The notes under the pieces: generated by a model
Database searches by the model: none
What the model was told of the DNA's origin: nothing
What the model saw: only the letters and a program-made list of their open reading frames with translations
Assembly: GCA_015039315.1 (NCBI GenBank)
Contig: WIDE01000077.1
Span: forward strand, 6,126 to 70,125
DNA: 64,000 nt
Reading direction: 5' to 3'
From: Clavulina sp. PMI_390
Taxonomy: Eukaryota; Basidiomycota; Agaricomycetes; Cantharellales; Hydnaceae
Program-made: the position numbers and the translations under genes
Part shown: in pieces, positions 13,487 to 25,655 of the stretch
How the letters are laid out: the number at the start of each line of letters is the position of its first letter
Numbering within the stretch: position 1 is the first letter of the stretch

Positions 13487-15123
13487 TCAGTCCTTGCGCT
13501 CCGTCGATTTCAGCCGACTCCACTCGTCAGCATCATCTCTTGGATCATCCATCCCCAGTACCCCCTCCTCTTCACCTCCGTAGGACGAATGCACGCCCAA
13601 GTTTTGTGCCCGCAACAAACTACTTCGGCTAGCACTCCCAGCCGCGTAAAGCAACGCGGGGCTCCAGGGTGCCTCAATGGATTGTTCTCCACCACGTCCG
13701 ACTAGTCTCCTATCCAGAGCAGAGTTCCTCAGCTCGTAACTTTCGTGTGCCTCGGTAGGTTCAACTGAAACAGTCTCGGGATGTCGTGAAAGGTTGAGGA
13801 GATGTACGCCTAGGAAGGTGATGACCAGTCCAGCAACAAGTGAGATGGAGTCAGTCGGGTTGGCGTTTTCGAAGCCGTGGAAGAGGATGAGGGATGCCAC
13901 GATCGTAGCTGTTGAAAAAGCTACATAGTACATGGGATTGACGCTGCGGAGAAACAGGGGAGGTTAGGTAAACTAACGCGCTGGCCGGCACGACTGAGAA
14001 CAAAAGAGACATACACGTTGGTTGAGAAGTTATCCAATGCCCTGTTGAAGTAGTCCATCTGTATGACGATGCAGCCTACTACAACAATGGCAAAGAGATA
14101 GGTGCTTGGGCGTGTGAACTGGTTGTTCCCCGCAAAAGTAAGCTTAATAGCGACACCAAAGCCCTTGATGGCCATAACGGATATAGATCCAAAGAGGGAG
14201 CAAATGGAGATGTAGATCAGGGGGTTCTGCTTCCCGTAGCGTGGAGCCACGCGGTAGATCATGTAAAGGCTGAACACAACAGCTGCAAAGCAGTATAGCA
14301 TGAATCCTGGATACATCGTATTTCAGTTTCTCAGCGGCTTACTGTAAGAGTCTATAAAGGAGGGTTTTCTTACCCGTTTGTGTTGCGAAGGAGAGAATTT
14401 CATCCACGCTCTGAATATCTCTGTCTGGCGGGGCATGTAACACGATGATAAGGGATCCAAGGAGACACAGAGAGCACCCTATCTTCCCCAGGAGCCCAAG
14501 GTTTTCCCCGAGAAAGAAAGACGCCAGTGTTGCTCTGCGATCGGAATTGTACCGATATACTTGTCAGCCTAGCTTGGCCTCATGTGAAACACCCGAAGAG
14601 CAAAACGCACCCAATTATCACGCTCAGTGCCCCTAATGGAGTGACGAGAATCGGTGGAGCAAATGTGTATGCAGCAAAGTTGGCGGCTAGACAAGAAGAG
14701 ACCGTCGGAATTAGTGTCCGAGCACTCCAAGGACTGGACGTCTTCGCGCCCATTCAGATGTTACACACTTTCGCCAAGAACATCTTTAAGGGTTAATATG
14801 GTCATTAGAGATTGAACTAGGAAGGAAATAGTCTAGATATGAAACGCACGGGTAGAGATCCCTGCCCACCATATGGGATTCGCCAGGTAAGCATGGTTGT
14901 CAGACGCATGCTCAAGGTCTTCGTTCCTTGCAGCAGTATCATTAAGCCCCTATTGCATCCGTCCATAATATAAAGTTCGGGCACACATCAACCACGATAT
15001 CAGTGAAGGACCAAACCAAGCAGCTGACATGCAGTGGCAGACCATTTTTGTGATGATGAAGCTTATGCCATTAAGCAGTGAGCTCAATAGCGCTAGTAGT
15101 AGACCAATCCATTTGTCCTCCAT
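13487..15123 (-). CDS. NIPA-type magnesium transporter, paralogue A
   Basis: Predicted Mg2+ transporter of the NIPA (DUF803) family, a multi-pass membrane protein of the plasma membrane or endosomes. It begins MEDKWIGLLLALLSSLL at 15123. Exon 1 ends after SFIITKM and joins GLNDTAARNEDLEHASD across an intron. Later exons carry NPIWWAG, ANFAAYTFAPPILVTPLGAL, LLGKIGCSLCLLGSLIIV, LHAPPDRDIQSVDEI, then YGKQNPLIYISICSLFGS and the paired QFTRPSTYLFAIV/IQMDYFNRALD block. The last exon (13933-13487) encodes MYYVAFSTATIVASLILF and a hydrophilic acidic tail of about 90 residues. It is a tandem duplicate of the next gene, same strand, about 370 nt apart. A small exon near 14780-14860 is hard to place. 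Confidence 0.85.
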
Positions 15124-15495
15124 GTTTACAGTAGGTGAAGAAAGTCAGGTTTGTGATGAAGGAGCGTACAGCTGTACAAGCCGGGTTGCATACATTCCAA
15201 TGTATGCATATAGTTGACCACAACAAACGAACATATCAACATTCACAGCAACCGCAGCGACTGACACTGGTGAGATGACGAACAGATTTTGATGGATATG
15301 TGATCGTGATTAGGCTCCCGAGTGGAGCCTAGGTATATAGGTGATAAGATACAAAATTCTACGATAAGTTACTCCGATATGTGAAGTGTCCATCACCAAG
15401 CAAGTTTCACCAATGGCAAGAAGTGATTCGGGGTTTGAGATTTGAAAGGGGTTAGGGAAGGAGAAGAGGCGGCGCAATAGTTATTCACGAGGTGT

Positions 15496-17172
15496 TCATC
15501 GAGCAGATCCGTTCAGCGGCCGACCATTCGAATTCATAGCTGGCGAAGGTCGATCCCTGCGATCTGCTGAGTTTAGGCGACTAAACTCGTCATCCTCTTC
15601 GTCCTCTTCCCTTAAATCATCCATGCCCATTCCACTCTCTTCATCCCCACCGAATGATGAGTGGAGAGCCAGGTTCTGTGCCCGATACAAGCTACTTCGT
15701 CGGGCATGACCACCTGCATAGGGGAATGCAGGGCTCCATGGAGCCTCGATTGATCGCTCGCCACGGCGGCCAACAAGCCCAGTATCCAAAGACGAGATTC
15801 GTCGTCCGTGTCCGTTGCCAGATTCGACTGGCACGGTCTCAGGGTGCCGCGACATATTGAGGAGCTGAACGCCGAGGAATGTGACAACAAAGCCAGCAAT
15901 GAGGGAGATGGTGTTGGTAGAATCGGTAGTATTGAAGCCTTGGAAAAGAATGAGGGATGCCACAATAGTGGCGGTTGAGAATCCGACATAATACATTGGG
16001 TTGACACTGGAAAAAGGCATCAGTATCTCAGACTCAATAATAGGCAGAAGTGGTGCACATACACATTCGTCGAGAAGGTATCCAGCGCTTTATTGAAGTA
16101 GTTCATCTGCACCGCGATGCAGCCTCCCACAACAATGGCGAATACGTAGGTGCTTGGGCGTGTGAATTGGTTGTTGCCCGCAAAGGTGAGCTTCACAGCG
16201 ACTCCAAAGCCCTTGATGGACATAACCGAAATAGACCCAACGAGAGAGCAAATCGAGATGTAGACAAGAGGGTTCTGCTTTCCATAGCGAGGAGAGACAC
16301 GGTAGATCATATAGAGCGTGAAAACCAGAACAGTGAAGCAGTACAGCATGAAACCTGATATTCCGATATTAAGAATCCCAATGATGGTACAGAAGAGGAC
16401 AGAAAGATAGTTGCTACTTACCAGGTTGTGTTGCGAATGATAACATCTCATCCACACTCTGGATTTCCTTGTCTGGTGGGGCGTGTAACACGATGATGAG
16501 GGAGCCAAGAAGGCAAAGTGCACATCCTATCCTCCCCAGAGGTCCAAGCTCTTCCCCTAGGAAGAAAGAAGCTAGAATTGCGCTGCGTGTCGATTAGGTC
16601 AGATAACCGAGCATTCCATCCGCAGCAGCATTGGGCTTTAGACGTCAGACTTACCCAATCAGCACGCTCAAAGCTCCTAACGGTGTCACCAGAATCGGAG
16701 GCGCGAATGTATATGCTGCAAAGTTCGCGGCTGTAAAAAAGAGGGTATTGGAATTAGGCTCCGAGGGCGGCAAAATGGAGGCTGGGTGTAGGACAAGTAC
16801 CTTCGCCAATGATGACTATAGGACGCAAAACAAGTTGTTAGAGTCGAGGATACGACGTAATGGGGTATTGGATAACGTACGAGTGGTTATCCCTGCCCAC
16901 CAAATGGGATTGGACAGGTAGGCACGGCTGTCAGACGCATGCTCCATACTGTCATTCTTCGCAGCAGTATCGTTCAGGCCCTATCATACGAAGCCAAGAG
17001 TCGGAGAGCGATCACAAGAATGGCCAGTTAAGGTAGACGTTCCCAAGATTAGTACGTAAAAGGGCGAGCGAGCCAGAGGGGGTGACAAGACCTTTTTTGT
17101 GATGATGAAGCTTGTCCCAATGGCGAGTGAGCTTGACATTGCCAGCAATAGCCCAATCCATTTGTCTTCCAT
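15496..17172 (-). CDS. NIPA-type magnesium transporter, paralogue B
   Basis: Same family and exon layout as paralogue A. Exon 1 starts MEDKWIGLLLAMSSSLAIG at 17172 and ends at SFIITKK; exon 2 resumes GLNDTAAKNDSMEHASDS. Conserved blocks follow in order: NPIWWAG, NFAAYTFAPPILVTPLGAL, CALCLLGSLIIVLHAPPD, IQSVDEMLSF, YGKQNPLVYISICSLVGS, QFTRPSTYVFAIVVGG and MYYVGFSTATIVASLILFQG. The tail is longer than in A and ends in an acidic run (EEDEEDDEFS) and a basic end, with the stop at 15496. The tails are the most divergent parts of the pair, while the membrane core is nearly the same. The two genes probably arose by local duplication and share substrate. Regulation is not visible. Confidence 0.87.
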
Positions 17173-17735
17173 ATTCGCAGGAGATGAATGAAGTCAAGTT
17201 TGTGATGAAGAAAGAGAGGACTCGTGTCAGAGGAGAGGTGTGTTGTGGAGTACAGCAGTGCGGTAGGTCAAATGTTCACGTGACTCAATACCAAATTTGG
17301 ATCTCCCTCGATCTCACTGACAGGCCGCCCTGACGCCCAGGCCCCCATCATGTGGCGATCGAGTGGGAAACCGTGCATATCGGCGTATAATCAAAGCGCC
17401 CGGTTCAGAAAGTCGATCGCGCCTAACCAACATGAAGCAAGTCTTGAGCACCACCAGGCTTGCAGCACACGGCACACATCGCGAAAAATGGCACGATATA
17501 GCGACTAATTTTTTTATTGGCTCTATACTAGAGAAATCATTGGGCATCATGATGGTAGAGGCAATACAGTATCCAGAATCTGATTGGTTTGATGAATAAG
17601 AAACGACTTGAGTTTGTGATGATGCTAAGGATGAGAACTTTTATCAAGAAATTGTGGGATACTGTTGCGGTTACAGTGACTAGAAACAGGGGGAGATCCG
17701 AAAAGAATAAAGATAGCAAGAATCGCCCACGTCAT

Positions 17736-19756
17736 CTATTGAGCGAACTTGCTCATCTTCCTCAACCTCGCTCCGTAGCGATACAGCGCATACAGTATGG
17801 GGAGCATTAGTGCTGCAACACCCGCCAGCAGCGAGCTTCCTGGGCCAACACCTAACGCCTTGAAGAATGCCTGGCCGAATAGGGGGAAAGCTGCGGCGAC
17901 GCTACTGCGCATCAGGTCATTCCCAGCAAGGATCGATGCCACATAGTCTGGGTATGAGACAGGAAGATAAACGAGGATGCTCTGGAAGAGAAGATAGATG
18001 CCAGGCATGTAGAGCCCAGCGCCAATAATAGGGAAGATCCAGTGCACGCTCCCGTCTGGGCGTGCAGTCCACCCAAAGACAAGCAGCGAGACGGGGATCA
18101 TGGTACCGGCGATGATGGCTAGACGAAGCCATTCCTCTTGCTGAACCGGCTTGCCTTCAGAGTTAAGCTGGTTGAAGCGGGGGAAGAGATAATACTTGAG
18201 ATAAATGACGTAGAAAATGTAGGAAGCGATGGCCCCAACGAGAATGCCGATGAAGGGGAGACCAGCAACACCACCTTTGAAGTGGTAGGTATCAACGAAG
18301 ACGATGGGGAAGGCCTCGAACCAGAGGTAGAAGACGGCATACGCCACTGAGAGCAGAAGGTCGAGTCAGTAAGCATACGACGACGACGAAACACTGAGGT
18401 ATGAGCACTCACATCCAAGGTAAAGATTCAAGAACAACACCACAGGCTCCATCATCAATTGGAACGGCCGCACAAGGTATTCCACTGCAACCGCTCTCGG
18501 GGTCATCTCGGCTTGCTTGATCTCGCTCAAGCTGCGAAGCTTCTCATTCCCCGTGAGTTTCCTCAGCCTCTGCGCACGCTTGAGCAGGATTGTATCGGGG
18601 AGTGTCTCAGGGAAAAAGAATGAGAGGAAGATGGCGCTGAACCCAGAGATCCAGGCGAGTTCCCAAAGCGGCCAACGCCAGCTCTCGGCCGAGGCAGCAA
18701 AACCACCCACGATAGGGCCCAGAACGGGACCTGCGACGGCGCCCATAGCCCAGAGACCGATAGTGTAAGGGACATGATGCTGCGGGAAACTGGACAGAAG
18801 AGAATGTGGGTCAACTATGCACGAAACTTTAGGAACGAATAAGTTACGTACATATCACCGACGCTAGCGCCGCCCGTCGCGAGAGCAGGACTACCCAAGA
18901 AACCGGTGATGAACCGGAGGGCCAGAAGGGTCCCGATATTCTTCGAAAGCGCGGTAGGAATTTGGAGGAGGGCGAACAGGATAAGAGTGATAATATATGG
19001 TGGGTTACGGCCAATGGATGGTAGTTCTTGCAAAGGGGACAGGAGCTATTGGTTCCGATAGCGATAATGATTAGCGAGGGTGGGCAGCGCGTAAAAAAGC
19101 TTCCATACCATAGGTCCCACCGCATATCCTTCAATGAAGAGAGATAAACCCAGTGTGGCGACGATCTCAGACACGTTGAATTCCGCCATGATCAGGAAGG
19201 TCGACGCGGTATAGATCGCCGACCCAATGTATACGGAGAACCTGTGGAAGTGTCAGGCCAGATAAACCCAATCAGGGAATAGTGAGGGGGGGCCAAAGAC
19301 TCACGTCAGAAGCATAATCTGAGCAAGAACAAAGGCACGCTTGCGGAACGACCAATTGCGAGGATTTTCTTGATCGTCATCGCCGTACCAATCCACAAGC
19401 ACGTATCCCTTCGTATCTAGGCTAGGTTTCTCGGCAGCGAGTTCAGGGCCCGCCTCAAGAGAGGCCTCGTCCCGCAGAGTGTCCGAATTCGGGACTTCTA
19501 AGCCAGTAGACTTCTCATTTACTGGTTTTTGAGCATCTGGATCAATATTTTTCGTGTCCTCGGCTGTCTCGTTCGAGTTGACGCGTGTGAGATCTGCAGA
19601 AGGTGACGACGACGAAGAGGGGGCAATTGGCGAGGTCGCAAGGTATTTGTGAGGAACAACGAAGTCCACCCGCTGGTCAGGGAACGGAAGAATGCGCCCG
19701 CCACTGACGCGGTTAAGCAGGCCACCGACAGTTGATTCCCGGAGAATATCAAACAT
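17736..19756 (-). CDS. MFS transporter, DHA1 polyamine/drug type, paralogue 1
   Basis: Twelve-helix proton-coupled exporter of the fungal DHA1 group (TPO/FLR-like), plasma membrane. Exon 1 (19756-19305) encodes [20 protein letters not shown], a polar N-terminal tail, and [19 protein letters not shown], the typical DHA1 lead-in to helix 1. Further exons give [50 protein letters not shown] (motif C region), [20 protein letters not shown] and FPETLPDTILLKRAQRLRKL (the central loop), then helices 7-12 on the last two exons, ending RLRKMSKFAQ at 17736. The exon layout matches the two paralogues at 34.7 and 55.8 kb. The substrate is unknown; the polyamine/drug label is family-level only. Confidence 0.88.
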
Positions 19757-20687
19757 CGCGGAAGTTCACAGGTGTTTAGGGTGGAAGGAAAGACCTGGAT
19801 GGGGGAGCAGGGTTCGCTGAGGGGCTGTCAACTTTGGGGGAACCCATTATTATAGTTTTTCAACGGTAAGTGGAGGTAGCTAAAGTCTTGCTAAGAGGAT
19901 TTGCATCAACAACCATAAGCATCTGGCTCGAACAATTCAGTTGACGTTTCGTCAGCGGTTTCTGAGTCAAGCCTCCACCTCCACATCCACATCAACCCTT
20001 CACCCCAATTTTTTCTCGCTCCTCTCGACTATCAATTAATACCATCCCTGCAACGTTGCTTTTCGTCGCGCATAGTGTCCTTTTTCTCCATTATCGATGT
20101 GCAGGCTTGCATCAAGTTCCATGTGCACTCTGTGCGGTGTTTCTTACGTTTTACCTATGCGTCTTGGCCGCGGGTTTCAAAGACAAGATACCCAGAATAA
20201 TGAGTCGCCGCTGCCGTTCTAGCGCTCTCGGACCATCGAATAGCACCGGCGCGGCCGCCGCACCAACGCATGCGTCGCCAGCTTGTGAATTCGCGCCAAC
20301 TAAACGGCGTTAGGCTTGGGTGGCCTCCATATTCTCGCAATTTATTGACGAAATGACTCGAGTCTCTGGGGCTTATTGATCAGTTACCGCGGATTGCACT
20401 CAATAATGATTTGATCAGTCCCTAGATCTTTTGCAAAGCCTGCTAGTCCCTCGCCAGCTCGCCATGCACAAGGGGAGAAAAAAAATATGGTTTGGGCACG
20501 TCGAAAGATTGGCTTGGTAGCTTTGTTGACATCGCGATCTCGATCTATCATCCCAAGTGTAATGCTATCATCCTATGTCCTGATACGCGCCACGATTCTA
20601 AGACAGGCAAGAAATAAACGGTACATCGAAGCGCGTGTAGCTCTAAAATCCCAAACAGTATGAGCGTAAAGGCTCGGTCTAATCTCG
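19757..20687. other. Intergenic region upstream of MFS paralogue 1
   Basis: Promoter side of the leftward MFS gene and 3' side of the hydrolase. A forward ORF at 20056-20313 (85 codons, two hydrophobic stretches, no recognisable domain) is not convincing. Confidence 0.45.
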
Positions 20688-22316
20688 TCACAATTTCGCC
20701 CCGGCCACCACCTCCGCGGCCTCGGGCCTCACGGCCTTGGCTGCCACTGACTCCTCCTCCCTTCTGCGCCTTTCTCGCTCTTTTTGCTTCATGATATCTG
20801 TCCACTTCACTAGTCTCTTCCCCCCCATATCAATATCATCATGAGCAGAGAATGGCACCAGCTCCCACACCTCGTCTGCCCTGGCCAAAGGATCTGCTTC
20901 GTCGCTAGGTTGCCACACCTTGTACTTCCCTAGCTTCTTGCCACGGGCAGCAGCGACCTCTGGACCTTCCAGAATGAAGTCTCGATAGAGTGGCCAAATG
21001 GTGGCCTCCTGGATAGCAGTAGGAGATGCTGGAGCTGGAGAACGAGTCTTGATCGCCACGAGAGATTCGATGTGCCCATAAGAAGGCCATGGCGGGGACT
21101 GCGCCCGTGGGTCGATCCAGAGAGAGGCTTTCAATGAGTCGGATAAGTCGAATTGCGACATGAGATCGCGCATCCCCTGCCTAATTGAAGATCGGACGTC
21201 AGGTCAGGAGCGGTCTTGGCTACCAGAATCCCTTGTCGTATGGCGTACTCGTTGCAAACCATATCGCCTTCGAACCCCACGATGAGATATGGAACCCCAA
21301 ACAAAGTCTGGTGCAGGGCTCTGTTATACTCTGTATGGAAAGGCCCGCGAGGGTGAGACCTATTCATTAGATTAGTTTGCGGCCATCAAGCGCGGGTAAG
21401 CATGATGAGGCGCACGCTGCTGCTATCCAATCAATACCGATGGAGTAGGGTAAATCTGTGCCAAACCCGGCGCGACTCATGTAGACAGCACCATCCGACT
21501 CGATGTATGGCGTGACTTTCCTCGCTATTATGTTATATACACTTTCGCGATGCTTGAGGTTTCCAAAGAATATGTTGCCTATACAAGCATGAACCGTGAG
21601 CTACCGGAACCGCCCCCCCTGAACTGGATTGTAAGCCAAAACTCACCACCTGTGATGTTGAGGAACCGGGAAAATAGACGCCTCTCCTCGTGAGGAATGA
21701 GTGTCAGCATGTCTGTGATACGCACAGCGTGAATCGAGATGGTCTTGAGGGGAGACATTATTGAGAAGTTAAAAAGACGCACTTCCACCGACTGAATGAC
21801 CAACACCGACAAGAGCTACACTGGGCCAGGCCGCGGCGGCAGCCTTGGTGACGCCTGCCGCATCCCAGCCCCAGTATTTACCAATCACAATATCTCGAGG
21901 TACAGCATTCATGCCTCGCAAACGAGATTCAGGAGTGGCATTGGGACCGTTCATAAGAGGTGCAAGTTCCTTTGGCCAAGATTGACCAGTGTAGCGGTAG
22001 TCAAAGGTCAGCACGCCAACACCAGACTGAGCTAAGTATCTGTGTAGGCGAGGAAGTGGTTTGGACACAAGTGTGAGCAGTAGAGAAGCCATAATAGGTT
22101 ATCTTGGACGTAGGAATTATGTGCTAACCGGGAAAACGGTGCGTAAAAGGTGGCATCGAGGCCAGTGGCGCTCACAAACACAACACCCACTCTCAGCCTG
22201 ACATTTGAAGGAGGGTCGTAGCGGATTGCAAACAGTGGAAACCCATCATTACTTGCTGCGATAGTCAGTGGAGTTTCAAAGGGGGCGTTGGCTGGGGTGT
22301 CCTTTATGCTCGACAT
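20688..22316 (-). CDS. Alpha/beta hydrolase fold protein
   Basis: Serine hydrolase-like protein, cytosolic as predicted (no signal peptide). It starts MSSIKDTPANAPFETPL at 22316. The strand-turn core follows: VGVVFVSATGLDATFYAPF, then GVGVLTFDYRYTGQSWP, an insert with RDIVIGKYWGWDAAGV, and the nucleophile elbow VALVGVGHSVGG, which gives the catalytic Ser. Exons between about 21760 and 21180 carry the lid and the region of the catalytic Asp, with introns whose borders I place only roughly. The final exon (about 21170-20688) encodes MSQFDLSDSLKASLWIDP and ends in a Lys/Arg/Glu-rich tail. The family resembles YheT/serine aminopeptidase-like hydrolases conserved in basidiomycetes. Substrate unknown. 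Confidence 0.7.
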
Positions 22317-23195
22317 TGAAGACGAGATAACGAGGGTGTCAGTGGGCGAGGTTGAAAGGTGTTATCGGCACCTTTAACCGTTCAAATAAGCTTTATAGCC
22401 ATTTACCGAGGCATATTATGCTTATTTTGTCGTCTTAGCGAGAGGCTCGGAGTCGCTAGCAGCGTTGTATATATCAAATCGCAAATGCGAGTTGAGAAGC
22501 TCAAGATGCAACCATTTCCGCACAGTGCATTTATTGCCATGGGACAGAGATCAGGTCGGAAACGGGAGAGAAGCAGAAAAATTTGCGAGCGATATAAAAT
22601 AAAATTTTGTCTCCTTAAAGATGCAGAATGAAGCCCCAGTCTGAGCCGCTGGCGAAGAGTTCATGCAAGGCGATCGAGTCACGTGATCACAGATTGGTAT
22701 CGCGCAAATCGACTCCTCCCGCCTCCATCCGAATCCGAGGGATTAGCGCATTGAGAAGAAAACTCCTAATAAACGAAATTACGAGGAGTTTTTGCCTCAA
22801 ACAAAGAAGCTCCACATAAGTGTGCATGACTTTTACCTCACTCAATACAGGCTCTTACATTGAGTACGCAGTCAACAAACTTGGAGGTTCGATCGTCCCT
22901 CGCCGAAACCGAAGGTCTCCGGGTGGCTTGTTTGATATTCAAACTCCCTCCTCACCTCTCTCCGACCCTGTCCAGTTCTCCAACTCCCACAGCGATCCTG
23001 GTCTCCCGGATATGAGATGTGTGCATGCTTGAAACGAGCTATCTCTTTCGTGCCAACAACTCTATGCAACAGTATATGCACATCGCCCTATAATGAAGTT
23101 CTACTTGGAATGTGCCAAATAACCACTGGTGCAGTGTTCATTACTCACACCCGCACCCTACTCACTCGGTGGGAGGCTGAGGTTATAAAGTCTCC
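22317..23195. other. Divergent intergenic region
   Basis: This lies between the hydrolase and the Mpv17-like gene, which are transcribed away from each other. ORFs of 60-90 codons occur, but none has a recognisable domain. Confidence 0.4.
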
Positions 23196-24562
23196 ATGGA
23201 TTGGCTTCCCCCAGTTGTCACAATACGATCCCCCAAAGGTTTCCACTGCTGTTGGACCTCGATTTCAACTCTAAATAGCACTTACGCTTCCTACCCTGAT
23301 ATGCAGCCATCCGCATTTTTGTTGGCGCAGTATATTGTCAATAAGATCTCCAATTCCGATGTATCATTCGTCGATGGTAAGTTGTGCTCATCCATCCTGC
23401 TATGGTCAATTTACCATGTTTCTTTCGTCTCTAGTCCATAGTGAGCTGGTGGACGCCCTCACTTCGGGGATTTCATCATTCAGCGGCTCCAGAGTGCGGC
23501 AATCTCTCCTCGGCACATACGTCAGATCTTTGACTTCCCAGCCGCTGTTGACCAAAGCTGTCACTGGAAGTGAGTGTCCTTTTCTCTCAGTGTCGTCACT
23601 CCATGCTATCATATTGAGGTACCAACAATGATGATCTTGTTGCACTTCAGGCATTGTTGGTTTTTCTCAGGAGATCATCTCTGCCCATATTGCCCGCTCC
23701 CATCTCGAAGGCTTCGAAAATGCCACTCGCCGTCAAAGTAGAGCTATCGAGGATAAGATCGATCGTAGAGCAATCAAGGCAGCGGCCTACGAATTCCTCA
23801 TTGGCGCTCCAGTCTCGCACGTTCTCTTTTCGGCTATGGCGAAGACCTTCGGGAGAACTACTGGGTCGCCAAATGCCTTTGCCCGGATGCTCATGTGGAC
23901 TCTTGTTGTCGCGCCTATCCAGACATTCAGTATGCCATTCTCCCTTTGAGCAGTTTGTTACCACTGATGCTTAAACCGTATACCCGTCTCTACCCTTATA
24001 GCTTATCTTGCCGGAATGGCCATCATTGACAGCGCGGATTCTGAAGTGCCAACTTTCGAGGCGCTAATGACTCGCGTGCGAGCTAAATATCTTAAGCTTC
24101 TTAGAGTAAGCAGCCTCCGATCTTCCATCTCGACTCAATGGCCTTTCATTACTGCTGTCCTGGAGTCTCGGATTCCGAACATTGAGGCTGGCCATATATA
24201 ATGCTCAGCCTTGACCGCGACAGCCGCTTTCATGCGCTGGGGTGTTCTCCCTTCAGCCATCACTGCCCAACAGCTGCCAATGAAAGTATCTCGTACTGAT
24301 CTTTTCGATCTTCTGGTCACTTTGGGTTCTCTAGGTTGCGTGGATGATCGTCCCAACCGCTGTCCTGGTTGCGCACGGTTCTATCCGCCCCTCATATTGG
24401 GCGACCTTTTTCCATCTTGTATCATTCATGGTAGCGACGACGTTCAATGTGCTTTCGAAGACGGAGAAAGTCCGGACCTGGAGTCTTCGGCAAGGTCTAG
24501 CCATAATTGGAGATGGGGATTTCGACTCGTATGCGGAAGACAATGGCCTCATCCTTTTCTAG
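23196..24562 (+). CDS. Mpv17/PMP22-family membrane protein
   Basis: Small integral membrane protein of the Mpv17/PMP22 family, peroxisomal or mitochondrial inner membrane. Model: join(23196-23376, 23435-23569, 23651-23929, 24002-24105, 24335-24562), all phases consistent, 308 residues. Family blocks: YVRSLTSQPLLTKAVTGSIV, AAYEFLIGAPVSHVLFS, MLMWTLVVAPIQT, YLAGMAIIDS, YLKLLR, then VAWMIVPTAVLVAHGSIRPS and WATFFHLVSFMVATTFNVLS. The first 60-100 residues are not family-like, so translation could start later, for example at 23302. The fourth intron (24106-24334, 229 nt) is about four times the local norm. The C-terminal tail after the last helix is unusually long. Confidence 0.7.
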
Positions 24563-25655
24563 AAGGATCTATTCTCAATTCTTCCCACAATGAAGCCTGG
24601 GATCTCCCCCTAATTATTACGAGTCTGGATTACCCTAATTTACTGTATTACGTTCTAATCGAGCTTGAAGCATGTGGCTGTTGTTTGTTCCAACAAAATA
24701 ATTCCCACCCCAATTCAAATGATTCGTCACCTTCTGACCACCACCTTGCACGTCATTGATGCCAGTGAATGAATCTGCATGTTGCACCTCGTATCTCGTT
24801 CTCATAGATCCTTGGCCGACGTACAATCCAGGAACTTGTTACCATCATCATGAGCCTCGAACTGGTTTTTCCCACTGCGGAGGTAGAGGACTCTACAATG
24901 CTTCGCGAAACTTGATCCTTCCCTAGAGAGCGCCCCGTGACTCGTGTATAGGGTCTCCTTCCAAGTAATCGTTTGGGTGCTTAAGGCTCCACCTTACGTG
25001 AATTTTCTGTGTACGGCGCCTGACGCTTCCTATGGTAGTGAGGTGGGGCCAATGAGTTGCCCACCTCCTTGGCATTGTTCCCGCGAGATGACTCCGTTAC
25101 TATTCATAGAAGAAGACCCTCTGCTTCTCACTCTAAATCTTGGCGCCATCCGCCGCGCCATGCGCGTCTTTGGCTTTGAGAGGCTGATACTTCAACGGTC
25201 ACCAAGTATGGCGGGAGTTTGGGATCACGCGGATCACCTATTTTTGTAGTTGTAAGTTCAATCTACGTGGGACCGAAACACTAGTGATTGGCACTCAACA
25301 TAATCACAACCCTTTCGTCTCAATATTAGGGAAGAAGACCCAAGACTCAGACTCTCCGTTTCTGATCCAATTCTATCTCACCACTTAAGTCAACTCCAGT
25401 AACTTTCCTCGCCCCTGTGCTCCACGACAAACTAATTACTCAAGTCCGTCGTCTCACGCATCGCGTCGTTCGTCCGCAAATCACTTGTGCTTCTTTTGCC
25501 ACTCGCGGCCATGGGGTGCCCGCGTTTGTCCCTCGCCCAACACGTTTGGTGAAGATTATTCACCCTACTGAGGAGGTATATATAGCTCGTAGCTACGGCA
25601 TGCTGTGGAGTCAGCCTCAGTCCCTCTTTTCCGTGTTTGACTTGTGCCTCAGGAT
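24563..25655. other. Intergenic region before GH79-1
   Basis: No credible exon seen. The right end holds the GH79-1 promoter. Confidence 0.4.
25577..25584 (+). promoter_or_regulatory. TATA box of GH79-1
   Basis: TATATATA, 72-79 nt before the ATG. Equivalent boxes stand at similar distance before the other three GH79 genes. Confidence 0.6.

Noticed and set aside
20056..20313. 85-codon forward ORF with hydrophobic stretches
   Set aside because: No domain, no conserved partner in the window, ends in unrelated low-complexity residues.
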